33,859 bases of DNA from Gracilibacteraceae bacterium (GCA_031270805.1 JAISWK010000020.1:1-33859), one strand, 5' to 3'. Positions 26,918-33,858 are shown, counted from the stretch's first letter. The notes: a model not told the origin generated them from the letters alone. Numbers and translations are program-made.

Positions 26918-27616
26918 ATGGAAAAAGAGAAAATCGCCGCCATTGTGAAACGGATTGACCACACGATCTTGGCGCCGGTCACAACCTGGGCGGAGATTAA
27001 AGCTCTGCTGGATGAGGCTATTGCGTACCAGGTCGCTTCGGTGGCTCTCCCGATGTCCTATATCAAAGATGCAGCGGATTACGCGCAAGGCCGGGTGGTA
27101 GTGCAGTGCCCCATCGGTTATCCTGCCGGCTATACGACGACCGCAGTGAAAGTATTTGAAATTGAGGACGCCAAGCGGAACGGGGCGACTGAGTTTGATA
27201 TGGTGATCAACCTGGGCTGGGTCAAGGATAAGCGCTGGCAGGATTTAGAGAACGAGATCCGGGCCTGCAAAGCCGCCGCCGGCGATTTGATTTTGAAAGT
27301 CATCGTGGAAGCCGGACTTTTGACGGAAGAAGAAAAAGTCAAAATGTGCGAGATCATCACCACCGCCGGCGCGGATTTCATCAAGACCGCCACCGGATAC
27401 AACACTACCTGGGAAGGATATAACAAAGGCGTCGCCACGGTTGAGGACGTGGAACTCTTCAAGCGGCATTTGGGTCCGGGTGTCAGGATAAAAGCCGCCG
27501 GTGGTATGTATACCCTGGAAGACGCTTATAAATTCGTGGCTCTGGGCGCCGAACGGCTGGGATCGAAGGCGCTTTTGGGCATCGCCCGAGAAGAGGGTTT
27601 TCAGCCCGAGACTTGA
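26918..27616 (+). CDS. deoC: DeoC-like class I aldolase with altered phosphate-binding residues
   Basis: 232 residues from ATG 26918 (AAGGGAG upstream); the ORF-track start at 26849 lies inside dctP. The deoxyribose-phosphate aldolase core is kept: Asp94 in DMVINLG, Schiff-base Lys156 in FIKTATGY and Lys192 in IKAAGG. The phosphate site is not: E. coli GGVRT is GGMYT here (Arg207 to Tyr198), and the closing GASSLL is GSKALL (two Ser to Lys217 and Ala218). There is also an insertion after KTATGY (NTTWEGYNKG). I infer a class I retro-aldol enzyme whose substrate may be unphosphorylated, perhaps with a carboxylate held by Lys217, and not a housekeeping DeoC. No other deoxynucleoside genes are near. 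Confidence 0.85.
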   Translation: MEKEKIAAIVKRIDHTILAPVTTWAEIKALLDEAIAYQVASVALPMSYIKDAADYAQGRVVVQCPIGYPAGYTTTAVKVFEIEDAKRNGATEFDMVINLGWVKDKRWQDLENEIRACKAAAGDLILKVIVEAGLLTEEEKVKMCEIITTAGADFIKTATGYNTTWEGYNKGVATVEDVELFKRHLGPGVRIKAAGGMYTLEDAYKFVALGAERLGSKALLGIAREEGFQPET

Positions 27617-27641
27617 AAAAGACCGCCTGTCGTGCGATAAT
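27613..27641 (+). promoter_or_regulatory. possible vegetative promoter for the activator gene
   Basis: TTGAAA (27613-27618) and GATAAT (27636-27641, extended as TGCGATAAT) with a 17-bp spacer. The expected start would fall at or just beyond ATG 27647, so the message would be leaderless; the gene also lacks a clear ribosome binding site. It may give basal activator levels independent of sigma-54. Confidence 0.35.
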
Positions 27642-27646
27642 GAGTT

Positions 27647-29566
27647 ATGAAAGAAATCGGCATTATCGTAAACAGTACAGACATGTTCAGACTGGCCGCA
27701 GAAGCAGCCGATCCGGAACATGTTGAGGTCGTGCTGACCCACACTTATGAAGAAAGTTTGAGCTGGGCCCGCAGCATGGAGAAAAGCGGCTTTCGTCTGC
27801 TGATTTCACGCGGCGGGCACAGTTCCCGTTTGCGCGAGGCCGGACTGAGTCTCCCGGTGGTGGACATCCCGTTTACCGGTAATAATGTGGTGGCTCTGCT
27901 GCTGCAGGCGAAAAAACAATACCCCGCTTTCGGCGTGGTCGGCAACCGTTCGCTGCTGCAAATCGCCCAGGCCATGGAGGACTCCATCGGCTGCGGTGCG
28001 CGTTACTACGAAGTCGAAGGCTGGGGCGACTTTGAACTGCGGATTGCCGAGGCCAAGGCCGCTGGTCTGGAGGCGATTGTCGGCGGTTATGACGCCACAA
28101 GTTTTGCGACCAGGGCCGGATTGACCGGGTTGTGCGTCACCAGCAACGCCTACGAAATCCGCACCGCTTTGCAGGAAGCCGCGAAAGTCCTGGCTATTCT
28201 CGATGAGGAAAAACAAAGAAGCGCGGTGTTTCGCGCAACTCTGGACGCGATTCACGAAGGCATCATCTTGCTGGACAGTCGGGGGTCGGTGATCCATTTC
28301 AACCGGACTGCGGAAAAACTGCTGAGCTTGGATGCACCATTGGCGATTGGCGCGCCTTTGGCCGATCCGGCCCTGAATAAAAAGATCTGGGGCGTCTTGC
28401 GAGACGGGGCGCCGTTGGCCGATGATGTGGGCATGGCCCAGGACTACCGTTACACCAGCAGCATCTCGCCCATCCGGGTGGATGGGCAGAACACCGGCGC
28501 CGTGGTGGTTTTGCAGGAAGTGGGCTATGTCCGGAAGATTGAGCAGATCGTGCGCCGCAAATCCGCAGACCGCGGGTTGGTGGCCCGGAATACTTTCGCC
28601 AATATTCAAGGCGGCAGCAGCAGGGCGATGCGTGAAGTGATCCGCATTGCCAAGCACTACAGCCAAATCGACTCGACGGTGCTGATCAACGGCGAGAGCG
28701 GCGCCGGTAAGGAGCTTTTCGCTCAGAGTATTCATAACCATAGTCCCAGAAGTCAAGAAGCCTTTGTGGCGGTGAATTGCGCTTCGATCCCGGCCAACCT
28801 GCTGGAATCCGAGTTGTTCGGGTACGCAGAGGGCGCCTTTACCGGAGCGAAAAAAGGCGGCAAAATCGGCCTGTTTGAGTTGGCTCACGGCGGAACGATC
28901 TTTCTGGACGAGATCGCTGAAATCAGCCGGGATATGCAGCCGCGACTGCTGCGGGTGCTTGAGGAACGCCAAATCATGCGGATCGGAGCCGATCGGGTTA
29001 TTCCGGTCAATACCCGGGTTATCGCGGCTACCAATCAGAATTTATTGAGTTTGGTGAATGAAGGCAGGTTCCGTTCGGATTTGTATTACCGGCTGAACGT
29101 ACTGGCTTTGAACCTTCCGCCCCTGCGGGAGCGGCGCGAGGACACGGCGGCGCTGCTTGAGTATTTTCTCCGCCAGTTCACCCAAGGCAGCTTTGGGCAA
29201 GTGCAGCTCAAAGAGGATGGGCTGGCGGTTTTGCTGGCCTATCCCTGGCCGGGCAATGTGCGGGAGCTGAAAAATACCATGGAGCGGCTGGCGGTGGTGT
29301 ACGGCGATCGGCAACCTGTGGGACGGGCCGAGGCGCTCGCTTGTTTGGACAACACTGGCGCGCCGGCCAAGGCGGAACGGCAGCCGGCTCAGGAAAGCAC
29401 GGCCTTGGGCGCGCTGAAAAAACAGCTGGAAGAACAGGCGATTCGCCAGGCCATGCAAGAAGCAGGCGGCAACAAAGCTAAAGCCGCCCGAGAGCTGGGG
29501 ATCACCCGCGTCACATTGTATAAAAAGCTCCGCCAGCTGGAACTTAACTTATTAATTAATAACTGA
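27647..29566 (+). CDS. sigma-54-dependent transcriptional activator with PrpR-type sensor domain
   Basis: 639 residues. N-terminal PrpR_N-like domain (about 1-180; LLISRGGHSSRLREAG, VVDIPFTGNNVVALLL), a PAS domain (about 195-300; ILLDSRGSVIHFNRTAEKLL), the AAA+ domain with Walker A GESGAGKE near 350, the sigma-54-contact loop GAFTGA near 395, Walker B GGTIFLDEIAE, and a Fis-type helix-turn-helix (about 608-630, NKAKAARELGITRVTLYKKL). PrpR_N domains bind small metabolites such as 2-methylcitrate in the propionate regulator. It follows the aldolase gene by 30 bases and most likely acts on the promoter at 15430. Confidence 0.94.
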   Translation: MKEIGIIVNSTDMFRLAAEAADPEHVEVVLTHTYEESLSWARSMEKSGFRLLISRGGHSSRLREAGLSLPVVDIPFTGNNVVALLLQAKKQYPAFGVVGNRSLLQIAQAMEDSIGCGARYYEVEGWGDFELRIAEAKAAGLEAIVGGYDATSFATRAGLTGLCVTSNAYEIRTALQEAAKVLAILDEEKQRSAVFRATLDAIHEGIILLDSRGSVIHFNRTAEKLLSLDAPLAIGAPLADPALNKKIWGVLRDGAPLADDVGMAQDYRYTSSISPIRVDGQNTGAVVVLQEVGYVRKIEQIVRRKSADRGLVARNTFANIQGGSSRAMREVIRIAKHYSQIDSTVLINGESGAGKELFAQSIHNHSPRSQEAFVAVNCASIPANLLESELFGYAEGAFTGAKKGGKIGLFELAHGGTIFLDEIAEISRDMQPRLLRVLEERQIMRIGADRVIPVNTRVIAATNQNLLSLVNEGRFRSDLYYRLNVLALNLPPLRERREDTAALLEYFLRQFTQGSFGQVQLKEDGLAVLLAYPWPGNVRELKNTMERLAVVYGDRQPVGRAEALACLDNTGAPAKAERQPAQESTALGALKKQLEEQAIRQAMQEAGGNKAKAARELGITRVTLYKKLRQLELNLLINN

Positions 29567-30500
29567 AACAAAGAGCGGCGCTGAGCATACCCAGGCAAAA
29601 ATCGGCGCCGGAAGATGCGCCAAAAGCTAAAATTCCCCGAACCTTGGCCATGAGAACCGCTTCGTCGCCGTCGATCAGCGCCGGCAGCAGTTCCCAGACC
29701 GGGTCGGCAAATTCCAGGCGGACGGCGCAAGCAAGATAAAAAACGCTGGATTCGGTGGTTTGCCGCCGGGCAGGGCCGGCGCAGTAATCAGCCAGTATCC
29801 GGAAAAAAAGCCGGGTCGTCAGCGCAGAGGCAGCGCAGAGGCCCAGCCAGGCGGCCAGACCGCAGATCATATCGTCGGCGGCGGGGGTGAGTCCGGGGCC
29901 GCGCCCGGCAAAAGCCTGAAGCGCCGCCGTGGCTCGCTTGTCGTCCAATGCTTTGACCGCCAGCAGCAAATCGTAAAAATGCCGGTAAAAATAGCGACCG
30001 TATGACGGGTCGGCAAACGGCGGTTCGCCCCGGGCGGCGAGAAAAGCCACCCAGTCGGACGCCTTATGTGAGGCGGCGGCCGGCAGCTGAGAGATGAGCG
30101 CGCCGGCTAAAGCCCGGCCGGCGGCCTGGCGCTGCTCGACAGCCAGATCACGGCCCCTGCGGCGGAGATCGCGGTGGGCGGCGCCCGCCAGCCGGCAGAC
30201 ATACTTGGCGCCGGGAATATGCAAATTACCGCCGGCGCTATAGGCGAGCTGGCCGGTCGCCAGTCCGATCCGCCGGCAGTCCGCTTCCGCCGGCAGGTCA
30301 GTGCGCACGCCGCCGGGCAGCAACCGGGTTCGGGCCGTGAAAACCGTCACCAGGCGCTCGTCGGGATAGAGCAGATTAAAACAACGCCGATAGATACCGG
30401 CCACGGCGCCCCGGCACTCCGGGTGCAGCGCGGCGGCAGCCGAGCCGCTGATTTCCAGGGCGGAGCAACGCGTGTTTATTGCTGTCCGGTTTATATCCAT
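29556..30500 (-). CDS. DUF2877 family protein (YlbF/YahE/AllH-like)
   Basis: 314 residues. The family signature is clear: GRGPGLTPAADDMICGLAAW in the second half and FGASSGADFCLGM at the C-terminus, after an N-terminal part with CFNLLYPDERLVTVFT. It is the third component of the FdrA/DUF1116/DUF2877 complex reported in E. coli as oxamate carbamoyltransferase. Unlike its partners it lies on the minus strand; its stop overlaps the activator gene by 11 bases, and it is divergent from the kinase gene 51 bases away. No clear ribosome binding site precedes ATG 30500; a TTGCGG-17-TAAAAT pair just upstream could drive it, giving an almost leaderless message (weak). Confidence 0.88.
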   Translation of the reverse strand: MDINRTAINTRCSALEISGSAAAALHPECRGAVAGIYRRCFNLLYPDERLVTVFTARTRLLPGGVRTDLPAEADCRRIGLATGQLAYSAGGNLHIPGAKYVCRLAGAAHRDLRRRGRDLAVEQRQAAGRALAGALISQLPAAASHKASDWVAFLAARGEPPFADPSYGRYFYRHFYDLLLAVKALDDKRATAALQAFAGRGPGLTPAADDMICGLAAWLGLCAASALTTRLFFRILADYCAGPARRQTTESSVFYLACAVRLEFADPVWELLPALIDGDEAVLMAKVRGILAFGASSGADFCLGMLSAALCFSY

Positions 30501-30551
30501 AACCCAATTTTAGCAGAAAGCATCCGGCCCCGCAATATGAAAGGGGATTTC

Positions 30552-31760
30552 ATGTCCATATTGGTTTGTAATGTCGGCAGCACCTCGCTGAAATTCAAAC
30601 TGTTCGTCGCCTCCGGCCGGACCGTACCGGCTGAGGGGCGGATCGAGCGGGTGGGCAGCGCCGGCGACGCCGTTTTTACCTATAGTCAGCACTTGAACGG
30701 TATCAGCGAAGAACTGACCGGCCTGAGCGTGCCGGACTACACCACCGGCATCGAACTCTTTCTCCGCTATCTGACCGATCCGGTTAAAGGCGCGATTTCG
30801 GATATCGCCCAAGTGGAGGCCATCGGGTTCAAAACGGTGGCGGCTAAAGGCTATTACGGCGTACACGAGCTGACCGATGAAGTTCTCACCGCCATGGCCG
30901 CCTTTAATCAGGTGGCGCCGGCCCATAATCCACCCTATATCGCGGCGATCCAAAAATTTCGGACTTTGCTGCCCGGTAAACTCTGTGTAGGAGTTTTTGA
31001 AACGGCGTTTCACGCCTCAATTCCTTTGGAACGAAAATTATACGCGCTGCCGTATGAATGGTATGAAAAATACGGTATTCAGCGGCTGGGTTACCACGGT
31101 GCATCCCACAACTATATTGCCCGCCGGGTGCAGGAATTGGCCGGCGCAAATTATCGGCTGATCTCATGCCATTTGGGCGGCAGCGGCTCGCTCTGCGCCA
31201 TTGAAAATGGCCGTTCGACGGACACCAGCTTCGGTTTTTCGCCGCAGTCCGGAATACCGCACGCTAATCGCGCCGGCGACCTGGACGCTTATATCTTTCC
31301 GTATTTACAAAGCGAGGGATTGACACCGGAGGAGATCCGCACGGGCCTCAGCCAAAATGGCGGTTTGCTGGGATTATCCGGGGTGAGCGGCGACATGCGC
31401 GATATTGAGGCGGCGGCGGCAGCCGGCAACCGACGCGCCCGCCTGGCCATCGACGTATACTGCAGCGCCGTGACCCGCTATATCGGTGCTTTTTACGCCG
31501 AGCTGGGCGGGCTGGATTACCTGGCCTTTACCGGTGGCATCGGTGAAAACTCCGCGCTTGTCCGCGGGCAGATTTGCGCCCGACTGGAACATATGGGAAT
31601 TCGCTTGAACGCGGAGCGCAACCGGAACGGCGCCGGGGAGCGATTCATTTCCGACGCCGGTTCTCCGGTGCGGGTGCTAGTCATTCCCGCTGACGAGGAA
31701 GCAGGAATTGCGGCTGCTATCATGCAAATTACACAGGGGGATGGTTCTATTTTGTCTTAG
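30552..31760 (+). CDS. acetate-kinase-family acyl-phosphate kinase with altered substrate pocket
   Basis: 402 residues from ATG 30552, with AAAGGGG upstream; the ORF-track start at 30174 lies in antisense DUF2877 sequence. The AckA fold is unmistakable: CNVGSTSLKF at 6-15, VAPAHNPPYI, YALPYEWYEKYGIQRLGYHGASHNY-type region, CHLGGSGS, TGGIGENSALVR and IPADEE. ATP-side residues Asn7, Ser10, Ser12, Lys14, His182, His207, Arg240 and Glu382 are kept. On the acyl side, compared with Methanosarcina AckA, Arg91 is Lys94, Leu122 is Ala124, Asp148 is Glu150, Asn211 is Gly210, and HRVVHGG is FKTVAAK. I infer an acyl phosphate other than acetyl phosphate, formed by the FdrA complex. The symbol ackA would mislead. 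Confidence 0.88.
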   Translation: MSILVCNVGSTSLKFKLFVASGRTVPAEGRIERVGSAGDAVFTYSQHLNGISEELTGLSVPDYTTGIELFLRYLTDPVKGAISDIAQVEAIGFKTVAAKGYYGVHELTDEVLTAMAAFNQVAPAHNPPYIAAIQKFRTLLPGKLCVGVFETAFHASIPLERKLYALPYEWYEKYGIQRLGYHGASHNYIARRVQELAGANYRLISCHLGGSGSLCAIENGRSTDTSFGFSPQSGIPHANRAGDLDAYIFPYLQSEGLTPEEIRTGLSQNGGLLGLSGVSGDMRDIEAAAAAGNRRARLAIDVYCSAVTRYIGAFYAELGGLDYLAFTGGIGENSALVRGQICARLEHMGIRLNAERNRNGAGERFISDAGSPVRVLVIPADEEAGIAAAIMQITQGDGSILS

Positions 31761-31774
31761 AACGTGTCAAAGAT

Positions 31775-31890
31775 AGTGGTTAGTGGTTAGTGGTTAGTGG
31801 TTAGGGATTAGGGATTAGGGATTAGGGATTAGGGATTAGGGATTAGGGATTAGGGATTAGGGATTAGGGATTAGGGATTAGGGATTAGGG
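31775..31890. repeat. heptamer tandem array, AGTGGTT x4 then AGGGATT x12.5
   Basis: Four copies of AGTGGTT (31775-31802) change, without losing phase, to twelve and a half copies of AGGGATT (31803-31890). The second unit is a permutation of TTAGGGA, very close to eukaryotic telomere repeats but seven bases long. It is G-rich on one strand with GGG runs every seven bases, so the strand could form a G-quadruplex. The copy number is likely variable. Confidence 0.92.
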
Positions 31891-31901
31891 GCGGGGTTCA
31901 A

Positions 31902-31942
31902 TTCCCCTCCTTTGGAGGGGTGCCGCGAAGCGGCGGGGTGGT
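31902..31942. repeat. REP-like palindromic element, copy 2 (inverse orientation)
   Basis: Hairpins CCCCTCC-TTT-GGAGGGG and GCCGC-GAA-GCGGC, the reverse complement of the element at 722-762 with one mismatch. It lies directly after the heptamer array and far from copy 1, showing that this is a dispersed family. Confidence 0.8.
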
Positions 31943-31951
31943 CTCTTACTG

Positions 31952-32065
31952 CATTTTTCACATACTTCGCAAGAGGTTACAGGCTTTTACCGTGAACTTT
32001 ATAAGCAGCTTGTTGAATCATGCCTGTATCTGGGTGAAATGAAACTGCCCCTGAGTATCCAATGA
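31952..32065 (+). pseudogene. possible 3' remnant of an unidentified gene
   Basis: An open frame without start reads ...QEVTGFYRELYKQLVESCLYLGEMKL and stops at 32063-32065. The amino acid composition looks like real protein, in contrast to the repeats around it, and it begins right after the REP-like element. I do not recognise the family. It may be chance. Confidence 0.25.
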
Positions 32066-32107
32066 AACTGCGAATGAAACTGCCAATGAAACTGCCCCTG
32101 AGTATCC
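32038..32107. repeat. short direct repeats of AATGAAACTGC
   Basis: AATGAAACTGC occurs at 32038, 32061, 32073 and 32085; the last three are spaced by 12 bases. The longer 23-bp form ending CCCCTGAGTATCC is present at 32038-32060 and 32085-32107. It lies just upstream of the AbiE promoter. Confidence 0.8.
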
Positions 32108-32109
32108 GA

Positions 32110-32138
32110 TTGACTTTTTATACATAAAGTGATATTAT
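32110..32138 (+). promoter_or_regulatory. promoter of the AbiE-type operon
   Basis: TTGACT (32110-32115) and TATTAT (32133-32138) with a 17-bp spacer. The left arm of the inverted repeat described next covers the -10 region, as expected for an autorepressed toxin-antitoxin promoter. Confidence 0.7.
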
Positions 32139-32182
32139 AGTGGGGGAAATGTGAAGTTAAATTCCAGATTCTAATATCACTT
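32127..32182 (+). promoter_or_regulatory. inverted-repeat operator for the AbiEi antitoxin
   Basis: AAGTGATATTA (32127-32137) and TAATATCACTT (32172-32182) are perfect 11-base complements separated by 34 bases. The left arm overlaps the -10 and the right arm lies just before the ribosome binding site GAGGTG. AbiEi antitoxins are known to bind paired inverted repeats and repress their own operon, so this is the probable site. Confidence 0.7.
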
Positions 32183-32195
32183 ATGAGGTGAAAAC

Positions 32196-32843
32196 ATGGG
32201 ACTGATCGGATATGGCGAACACATCGCCGACACTGTCAAAAATATGCCTTACGAGTCTGCGATCCAAACCGAGGACATTGCGGAAAGGCTTGCGGAAAAA
32301 TTCGCGCTCCCATACGATCAGGCCAAAGCCCTGACAAATGTCAAGCTAAAACGGATGGCGGACAAAGGCGAAATTGAACGACTGCAAAAAGGAGTATACC
32401 GCCATGTAAAGCAAACCGTTTTTGGAAGAGCCACACCCAGCCTCGACGAAGTGGTAGCAAAAACGCTAACGGTACAGAATGGTACGAAAATAGGATACGA
32501 GTCCGGAGCGTTTCTGCTTAACAAGCTAGGACTGACAACCCTGATTCCCCGTGATATCGAAATCACGACAAACCGCTATGGAGCAAAGCTGCCCGAAGGC
32601 TGCCATATCAAGGTGCAAAAACCGGCTGTGGTCGTGACAGATGAGAACTGGAAACACCTCCAGTTCATTGATGTGGTGGCTGAGCTGCCACATGCTTACG
32701 TTGATGCGGAAAAGCCGGAGTGGTTGCTGGTAGAACATGCAAAAAAGCAGCACCTAGACAGCCTTGAACTAATTTTTATAGCTCGGCGGTATTACCCGGC
32801 AAAAATCCTGCCGCGACTCATTGATTTGCTTATGGAGGTGTAA
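32196..32843 (+). CDS. type IV toxin-antitoxin antitoxin, AbiEi/DUF6088-like
   Basis: 215 residues, ATG 32196 with GAGGTG six bases upstream. The N-terminal part (about 15-75) is a winged-helix-like region: AERLAEKFALPYDQAKALTNVKLKRMADKGEIERLQKGVY pattern, ending in the KGVYRHVK wing typical of AbiEi. The middle has IGYESGAFLLNKLGL and RDIEITTNRYG, as in the AbiEi C-terminal domain. It should bind the operator upstream and neutralise the kinase/nucleotidyltransferase toxin encoded eight bases downstream. GC content is clearly lower than in the catabolic genes, which fits horizontal acquisition. Confidence 0.85.
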   Translation: MGLIGYGEHIADTVKNMPYESAIQTEDIAERLAEKFALPYDQAKALTNVKLKRMADKGEIERLQKGVYRHVKQTVFGRATPSLDEVVAKTLTVQNGTKIGYESGAFLLNKLGLTTLIPRDIEITTNRYGAKLPEGCHIKVQKPAVVVTDENWKHLQFIDVVAELPHAYVDAEKPEWLLVEHAKKQHLDSLELIFIARRYYPAKILPRLIDLLMEV

Positions 32844-32850
32844 GTGTAAG

Positions 32851-33858
32851 ATGAATCTACATCAAGACAGAGATGCGTTTAAAGCCCTGCTTTCTGATGT
32901 TAGCCAAAGGATCAGTATACGAAGCGACATTATTGAAAAGGATTATTATCTGACATTGCTTCTATGGGAACTGGCAGAAAAGCAGGATACGCTTCCCGCA
33001 TACTTTAAAGGCGGCACCGCTTTGTATAAAGCAATAGGCCGCATGAAGCGCTTTTCCGAAGATATTGATCTTACGGTTGAAATCCATGACTGCTCAAAAA
33101 GTCAAGGAAAAAAGCGCTTGGAGGTAGCGGCAAGCGGCTACCAGACACTCTCGAGAACTTCGGAAAAAGAGAGAGAAAGCAACCAAAGGGGCAGCATCAC
33201 CAGCGTATATGAGTACAACCCCGTTATCACTGTCGACGCAGATGATGAACTTCAGCGGTTTGGTTATGTAAAAGTTGAGGCAACGTCCTTCACCGTCAGC
33301 GAACCCACTGAATCCATTCAAGTTTCGCCTCTGCTCTATTCGGAAGCAACCTCCGCGCAGCACCGGATCCTTACCGAAAATTATGGGGTCAAGCCGTTTG
33401 CAATCAACACCATAAAAATGGAGCGGATCTTTGCAGACAAAATACTGGCTGCCGAGTTTTACTACCAGCGGAATATGCTGTTTGATACTGCAAAGCATCT
33501 TTATGATCTTACCACGATGATGGAGCAAAACAGAATACGGTATCTTCTTTCTGCGCCGGATGATCTGGTAAAGATGCTTACTTATAAGCGCCAGGAAGAA
33601 AATAACCGGATCGGCAGCGACCTTGCGGACAAACCATTTTCCGACTTTAAGCTATATCAAGCAGTTGGCGTTAATGCTGAACTGTCTGCGGCCTTTTATA
33701 AAATGCAGGACATCTATGTGTTTTCACAAACTGATATCCTCTCAATGACACAATTGTCTGCGAGCATGGCGGCACTTTATCAAACCCTGCTTAAGCTGGA
33801 TGAAGATCTCAAAATGACACAGACTACCAGCGAAGGCACAGAGCAGAAGATGCTCTAA
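32851..33858 (+). CDS. nucleotidyltransferase toxin, AbiEii/AbiGii family
   Basis: 335 residues from ATG 32851, preceded by GGAGGTG in the end of the antitoxin gene; the TTG at 32821 in the ORF track is less likely. The nucleotidyltransferase motif is present: YFKGGTALYKAIGRMKRFSE (Gly-Gly-Thr at 54-56) followed by DIDLT with Asp71 and Asp73 as metal ligands, then later IKMERIFADKILAAEFYYQR and DTAKHLYDLTTM, which match the AbiEii family (Lys and Asp motifs III/IV). Toxins of this group transfer nucleotides to cellular targets, in one case tRNA. Complete; the stop ends one base before the window end. Low GC, same unit as the antitoxin. Confidence 0.9.
   Translation: MNLHQDRDAFKALLSDVSQRISIRSDIIEKDYYLTLLLWELAEKQDTLPAYFKGGTALYKAIGRMKRFSEDIDLTVEIHDCSKSQGKKRLEVAASGYQTLSRTSEKERESNQRGSITSVYEYNPVITVDADDELQRFGYVKVEATSFTVSEPTESIQVSPLLYSEATSAQHRILTENYGVKPFAINTIKMERIFADKILAAEFYYQRNMLFDTAKHLYDLTTMMEQNRIRYLLSAPDDLVKMLTYKRQEENNRIGSDLADKPFSDFKLYQAVGVNAELSAAFYKMQDIYVFSQTDILSMTQLSASMAALYQTLLKLDEDLKMTQTTSEGTEQKML

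Larger units (their letters stand above)
31761..32195. other. repeat-rich gap before the toxin-antitoxin pair
   Basis: The gap of 435 bases contains, in order, the heptamer array, the second REP-like element, a possible remnant of a coding sequence, short direct repeats and the promoter/operator of the AbiE pair. No intact gene is seen in it, and no convincing terminator follows the kinase gene. Confidence 0.7.

Noticed and set aside
30552-31760. Housekeeping acetate kinase (ackA)
   Set aside because: Key acyl-site residues differ, no pta neighbour exists, and it sits with the FdrA trio.
31775-31890. CRISPR array
   Set aside because: Heptamers are contiguous with no spacers and no cas genes are near.
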